From positions 1-64,000 of the forward strand of contig NZ_KB908094.1 in the NCBI RefSeq assembly GCF_000382345.1: a stretch of DNA of 64,000 nt. Reading direction: 5' to 3'. How positions within the stretch are numbered: position 1 is the first letter of the stretch; every line of letters begins with the position of its first letter. The stretch is from Massilia niastensis DSM 21313 (lineage in GTDB: Bacteria > Pseudomonadota > Gammaproteobacteria > Burkholderiales > Burkholderiaceae_D). A program made the translations under genes and the position numbers. This document shows, piece after piece, positions 60,859-64,000 of this stretch. The notes below the pieces were generated by a model. It ran no database searches, was not told the origin of the DNA, and saw only the letters and a list, made by a program, of their open reading frames with translations.

Positions 60859-62145
60859 ATGAACGCCCCTTTACGCTTCCATCCGCGCACGGCGGATTCC
60901 TCGTACGCCGACCTGGTGCAGGACGGCGCGGTCGACCCCGCGCTGTATAACGATCCGCAGATCTTCGAGGTCGAGATGGACCGGATCTTCGCCAGGACCT
61001 GGGTCTGGGTCGCCCACGTGAGCGAACTGCCCAGGCCGGGCGACTTCCGCTCGACCTTCGTCGGCCGCAATCCGGTGATCGTCGTACGTGATCGCCAGGA
61101 CAGGATCCATGTACTGGAAAACCGCTGCCGCCACCGCGGCGCCACGGTCTGCGAGAACACCAAGGGCAACACCACCGGCTTCACCTGCCCCTACCACAGC
61201 TGGTCGTACGGCCTGGACGGCAAGCTGCGCGGCCTGCCCTACCCGGACGGCTACGAGGACGTGATCGAAAAATCCGACCTGCCTCTCAAGAGCCTGAAGG
61301 TGGGCGTGTATGGCGGCATGATCTTCGCCAGCTATGACCAGGACATCGAACCGCTCGAGGACTTCCTCGGCAATGCGCGCCACTGGATCGACCTGTTCAT
61401 GAAACAGGGCGCCGGCTTCCCGATCAAGACCCAGGGCGAGCACAAGTTCAGCTTCAAGGGCAACTGGAAGATCCAGCTGGAGAACACCACCGACGGCTAC
61501 CACTTCCCGGTCGTGCACAAGACCTTCCTGCAGTCGGTCGACGAAGAGACCTCGGAAATGCTGTCCTTCATGACCGACGAGGAATCGATCACCCGCTCGC
61601 TCGGCAACGGCCACAGCGTGATGGTGATGGTGCCGGAACACGTTGACCTCGACGTCGACGACGGCAGCGAGCAGCTGCAGGAGCGCTTCCAGCACGTGAT
61701 CGAGGCGCTGTCGAAGGATTACCCGCCGGAGCAGGTGCGCCGCATCGTGCGCTCGCTGCATGGCGCCGGCTTCAACCTGAACCTGTTCCCCAATGTCGCG
61801 ATGTCGATGTCCTTCTTCCGCGTGCTGCGCCCGGTGTCGGTGGACGAGACCGAGATCCGCCACGTGGCCCTCGGGATGGACGGCGGACCGGAGATCGCCA
61901 ACCGCGAGCGCCTGCGCATCCATGAACACTTCCAGGGTCCGTTCGGCTTCGGCAGTCCGGACGACGCCGAGGCCTGGGAACGGGTCCAGGCCGGCTCCCG
62001 CGCGGGACGGGACGTACCGATCCTGGTGAACCGCGGCCTGAATCGCGAGTGGCAAGACCAGAATGGCGACAAGGTGTCGCATTCGACCGACGAAACCGGC
62101 ATGCGTGAAGCTTATGCCATGTGGAAAAGGATGATGAGCAAATGA
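60859..62145 (+). CDS. iacC: Rieske dioxygenase large subunit of indole-3-acetate catabolism
   Basis: The 428-residue alpha subunit has a Rieske site C90-x-H92 and C110-x-x-H113 and an iron site N209, D212, H215 and H220. It lies between iacH and iacD and would dihydroxylate the aromatic ring of the oxindole intermediate, leading to catechol. An ACTGGAG sequence lies upstream. Its stop overlaps the iacD start by ATGA. Sequence alone would fit other benzoate- or anthranilate-type oxygenases. Confidence 0.86.
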   Translation: MNAPLRFHPRTADSSYADLVQDGAVDPALYNDPQIFEVEMDRIFARTWVWVAHVSELPRPGDFRSTFVGRNPVIVVRDRQDRIHVLENRCRHRGATVCENTKGNTTGFTCPYHSWSYGLDGKLRGLPYPDGYEDVIEKSDLPLKSLKVGVYGGMIFASYDQDIEPLEDFLGNARHWIDLFMKQGAGFPIKTQGEHKFSFKGNWKIQLENTTDGYHFPVVHKTFLQSVDEETSEMLSFMTDEESITRSLGNGHSVMVMVPEHVDLDVDDGSEQLQERFQHVIEALSKDYPPEQVRRIVRSLHGAGFNLNLFPNVAMSMSFFRVLRPVSVDETEIRHVALGMDGGPEIANRERLRIHEHFQGPFGFGSPDDAEAWERVQAGSRAGRDVPILVNRGLNREWQDQNGDKVSHSTDETGMREAYAMWKRMMSK

Positions 62146-62645
62146 CTAACTTGAATATTCCGGCCGCCGACCTGACGACACCGCTCGGCCGCGCCATTGC
62201 GTTCATCTGGCAGGAAGCTGAACTGCTGGACCGCAAGGACTACGACGCCTGGGGCGCCCTGTGGAGCGCAGACGGCTACTACGTGGTGCCGATCGATCCG
62301 GACACGACCGACTTCGCCAGCCAGCTGAACTACGCCTACGACGACGCCCGCATGCGCCAGTTGCGCATCGAGCGCTTCACATCGGGCTATTCGATGTCGG
62401 CGGCGGATGCCGCTGTCACGGTGCGCACCGTGTCGCGCTTCACCCTGACCCGCAGCGAAGGGGACGAGGTCGACGTGCAGTCGGCGCAGCTGCTGGCCGC
62501 CTACAAGCGTGGCGCGACGGCCCTGTTCGCCGGCAATCTCACCCACCGCATTCGTTTCACGGCCGAAGGCCCGAAGCTGGTGCAAAAGGTGGTGCGCCTG
62601 GTGAATTCGCAAGATGCGCTGAACGCGCTCGGCTTCCTGCTGTAA
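62142..62645 (+). CDS. iacD: Rieske dioxygenase small subunit of indole-3-acetate catabolism
   Basis: The start at 62142 overlaps the iacC stop, giving 167 residues. The beta-subunit pattern is FIWQEAELLDRKDYDAWGALW, GYYVVPIDPDTTDF and THRIRFTAEGPKLVQKVVRLVN. It should form a heteromer with IacC. A five-base gap separates it from iacF. Confidence 0.86.
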   Translation: MTNLNIPAADLTTPLGRAIAFIWQEAELLDRKDYDAWGALWSADGYYVVPIDPDTTDFASQLNYAYDDARMRQLRIERFTSGYSMSAADAAVTVRTVSRFTLTRSEGDEVDVQSAQLLAAYKRGATALFAGNLTHRIRFTAEGPKLVQKVVRLVNSQDALNALGFLL

Positions 62646-62650
62646 CGACC

Positions 62651-63601
62651 ATGAAGCTGACCGTCGACCGCATCACCCAGGAAGCCCCCGGCATCCTGGC
62701 CTTCCGCCTGGTGGATCCGAGCGGCGCAGCGCTGCCGTCCTATCCGCCCGGCGCCCACGTGGATGTCACCGCTCCCGGCGGCATCGTACGCCAATACTCG
62801 CTGTGCGGCGATCCAGCCGATCGCAGTGCCTACCTGATCGCCGTGAAGCTGGAAGCTGCTTCGCGCGGCGGCTCGCGCTCCCTGCACGCCGATGTCAGGG
62901 CGGGCAGCATCCTCGAGGTCGGGACGCCGCGCAACCTGTTCGCGCTGGAGCCGTCGGCCTCCGAGCACTTGCTGTTCGGCGCGGGTATCGGCATCACGCC
63001 GCTGCTCAGCATGGCGTATGCGCTGGCCGCGGACGGCTCGCGCTACACCCTGCACTACTTCGCACGCAGCGCCGCCGATTGTGCGTTCGCGGAATTGCTG
63101 GCGGGTGAGCCGTTCGCATCCAATGTGCGCTTCCATTACGCCGTGCAGCCGGACGGCCTCGATACGCGGCTGGACGAATGCCTGGCCGCCGGCAGCAACG
63201 CCGCCCACGTCTACACCTGTGGTCCGGCGCCGTTCATGGACAAGGTGGTGGCACGCGCTGCAATCAAGCGGCCGGCAGACGCGATTCACCTGGAGCATTT
63301 CAAGGCCGACCCGGTGGTGTCAGGCAGTGGGGAGCACGCGTTCGAACTGAAGCTCGCCAGTTCGGGGCAGCTGCTGGCCGTCCCTCCCGGGACCAGCATT
63401 GTCGAGGTATTGGCCGAAGCAGGCATCCGGATCGACACCTCCTGCCGTGAAGGTATCTGCGGCACCTGCATCGTGCCGGTCCTGGATGGCGAGCCCGATC
63501 ATCGGGATCACTGCCTGTCGAAAAAGGAGAAGGCGGCCAATGACCAGATCTGCGCCTGCGTGTCGCGTTCGCGCACGGCGCAGCTGGTGCTGGATCTTTG
63601 A
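62651..63601 (+). CDS. iacF: Rieske dioxygenase reductase of the phthalate-dioxygenase-reductase type
   Basis: The 316-residue protein has an FMN domain with IVRQYSLCGDP, an NAD domain with FGAGIGITPLLSMAYAL and VYTCGPAPFMD, and a C-terminal 2Fe-2S ferredoxin domain with DTSCREGICGTCIV and a later DHC cysteine. It passes electrons from NAD(P)H to IacC/IacD. This is the last gene of the plus-strand iac operon, followed by a hairpin. Confidence 0.9.
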   Translation: MKLTVDRITQEAPGILAFRLVDPSGAALPSYPPGAHVDVTAPGGIVRQYSLCGDPADRSAYLIAVKLEAASRGGSRSLHADVRAGSILEVGTPRNLFALEPSASEHLLFGAGIGITPLLSMAYALAADGSRYTLHYFARSAADCAFAELLAGEPFASNVRFHYAVQPDGLDTRLDECLAAGSNAAHVYTCGPAPFMDKVVARAAIKRPADAIHLEHFKADPVVSGSGEHAFELKLASSGQLLAVPPGTSIVEVLAEAGIRIDTSCREGICGTCIVPVLDGEPDHRDHCLSKKEKAANDQICACVSRSRTAQLVLDL

Positions 63602-63606
63602 GGGAA

Positions 63607-63629
63607 GGTGGACGGAGAACCCGTCCACC
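63607..63629. terminator. Hairpin between the convergent iacF and iacG genes
   Basis: GGTGGACGG at 63607-63615 pairs perfectly with CCGTCCACC at 63621-63629 around a five-base loop. It starts six bases after the iacF stop and probably serves both directions. Confidence 0.75.
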
Positions 63630-63634
63630 ATGGG

Positions 63635-64000
63635 CTAGGAAGCAGCGCGGGTCGGCTGCACGGTATGGAACAGGCGATTGAAGTAGATCAGGCTGTCGCG
63701 CTCTTCGCTGACTTCGATCTTGTCCAGTTCGACGAACAGGACGGAGTGCGAGCCGACCGCCTTGGAATCCTTGATCTGGCCTTGCAGCTTGACCAGGGCC
63801 CCGGCCAGCACCGGCTGGCTTGACACGCCGGGACGCCAGTCATCCAGGCCGAAGCGCTCGGCCATCGGCAGCCTGGTAGCACCGGAAAAGTGCATCGCCA
63901 GCTGTTCGTGTTCGCCGCTGAGCACGTTCACGCACAGATGACCGTTTTCCTTGAACACATCGTGCATGGCGCTGCGCTGGTTCAGGCAAACCAGCACGGT
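63635..64000 (-). CDS. iacG: Flavin reductase, IacG-like (5' end beyond the window)
   Basis: The visible 121 or so codons are the C-terminal three-quarters of a flavin reductase-like protein: MLVCLNQRSAMHDVF, NGHLCVNVLSGEHEQLAMHFSG and HTVQPTR at the end. The N-terminal strand and its start lie past position 64000. It would supply reduced flavin to the IacA monooxygenase, completing the set iacA-I seen here. Unlike the reductase at 15793, no IclR-like domain follows. Confidence 0.82.
   Translation of the reverse strand, partial: TVLVCLNQRSAMHDVFKENGHLCVNVLSGEHEQLAMHFSGATRLPMAERFGLDDWRPGVSSQPVLAGALVKLQGQIKDSKAVGSHSVLFVELDKIEVSEERDSLIYFNRLFHTVQPTRAAS

Noticed and set aside
1..64000. tRNA, rRNA and CRISPR features
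   Set aside because: I saw no tRNA-like cloverleaf, rRNA sequence or regularly spaced repeats; a dedicated covariance-model search could still find small RNAs.

Overview
The window is high-G+C DNA that looks betaproteobacterial and most likely comes from Burkholderiales (an Oxalobacteraceae-like host is plausible). The reasons are four Gram-negative type-4 porins, a Bug-type solute-binding protein, nag-type salicylate/gentisate genes and an iac (indole-3-acetate) cluster. The genus is inference. I saw no rRNA, tRNA, CRISPR array or intact insertion sequence.

It is an aromatic-compound catabolic region made of separate modules, several with their own porin, transporter and regulator. (A) 512-7822, minus strand: a porin-led operon with two DoxX-like membrane proteins, a 61-residue membrane protein, a Tat-exported MmgE/PrpD protein, a lone TRAP substrate-binding protein, a SnoaL-like protein and an MHS permease; I cannot assign its substrate. 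(B) 8126-15519, minus strand: SDR, Rieske oxygenase, a terminator, then acyl-CoA dehydrogenase, CoA-transferase and the lower meta-cleavage genes dmpE-dmpF-dmpG. A flavin reductase with an IclR-like C-terminal domain and a LysR regulator are divergent from it. (C) 17994-21661, minus strand: 3-hydroxybenzoate 6-hydroxylase, gentisate dioxygenase, fumarylpyruvate hydrolase and maleylpyruvate isomerase, with a divergent MarR regulator. (D) 22434-25310: a large GGDEF-EAL protein.

(E) 25311-27577 is a gene graveyard: a frameshifted histidine kinase, a duplicated livF/nagL fragment, a response regulator without its output domain, an A+T-rich stretch and a GMC oxidoreductase scrap. (F) 27578-38868, minus strand: nagAa-nagI-nagK-nagG-nagH-nagAb, a complete livJHMGF-type ABC transporter, nagL and a porin, which take up and degrade salicylate through gentisate; a NagR-like LysR gene is divergent. 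(G) 40083-49984: a LacI-type regulator with four near-identical palindromes (core TGCGAACGTTCGCA) next to two promoters. It probably controls a Bug protein on one side and, on the other, hydroxyquinol dioxygenase, SDR, BKACE, MDR reductase, cupin, DctA-type symporter and porin. The gene content suggests a maleylacetate route that uses BKACE instead of the usual CoA-transferase and thiolase. (H) 50191-64000: iacA, iacB, iacE-like SDR, a tandem tautomerase, catA, MFS permease and porin on minus; iacI, iacH, iacC, iacD and iacF on plus; iacG is cut by the right edge. An orphan PAS histidine kinase and a LysR regulator lie between the two halves. Together these convert indole-3-acetate to catechol and open the ring.
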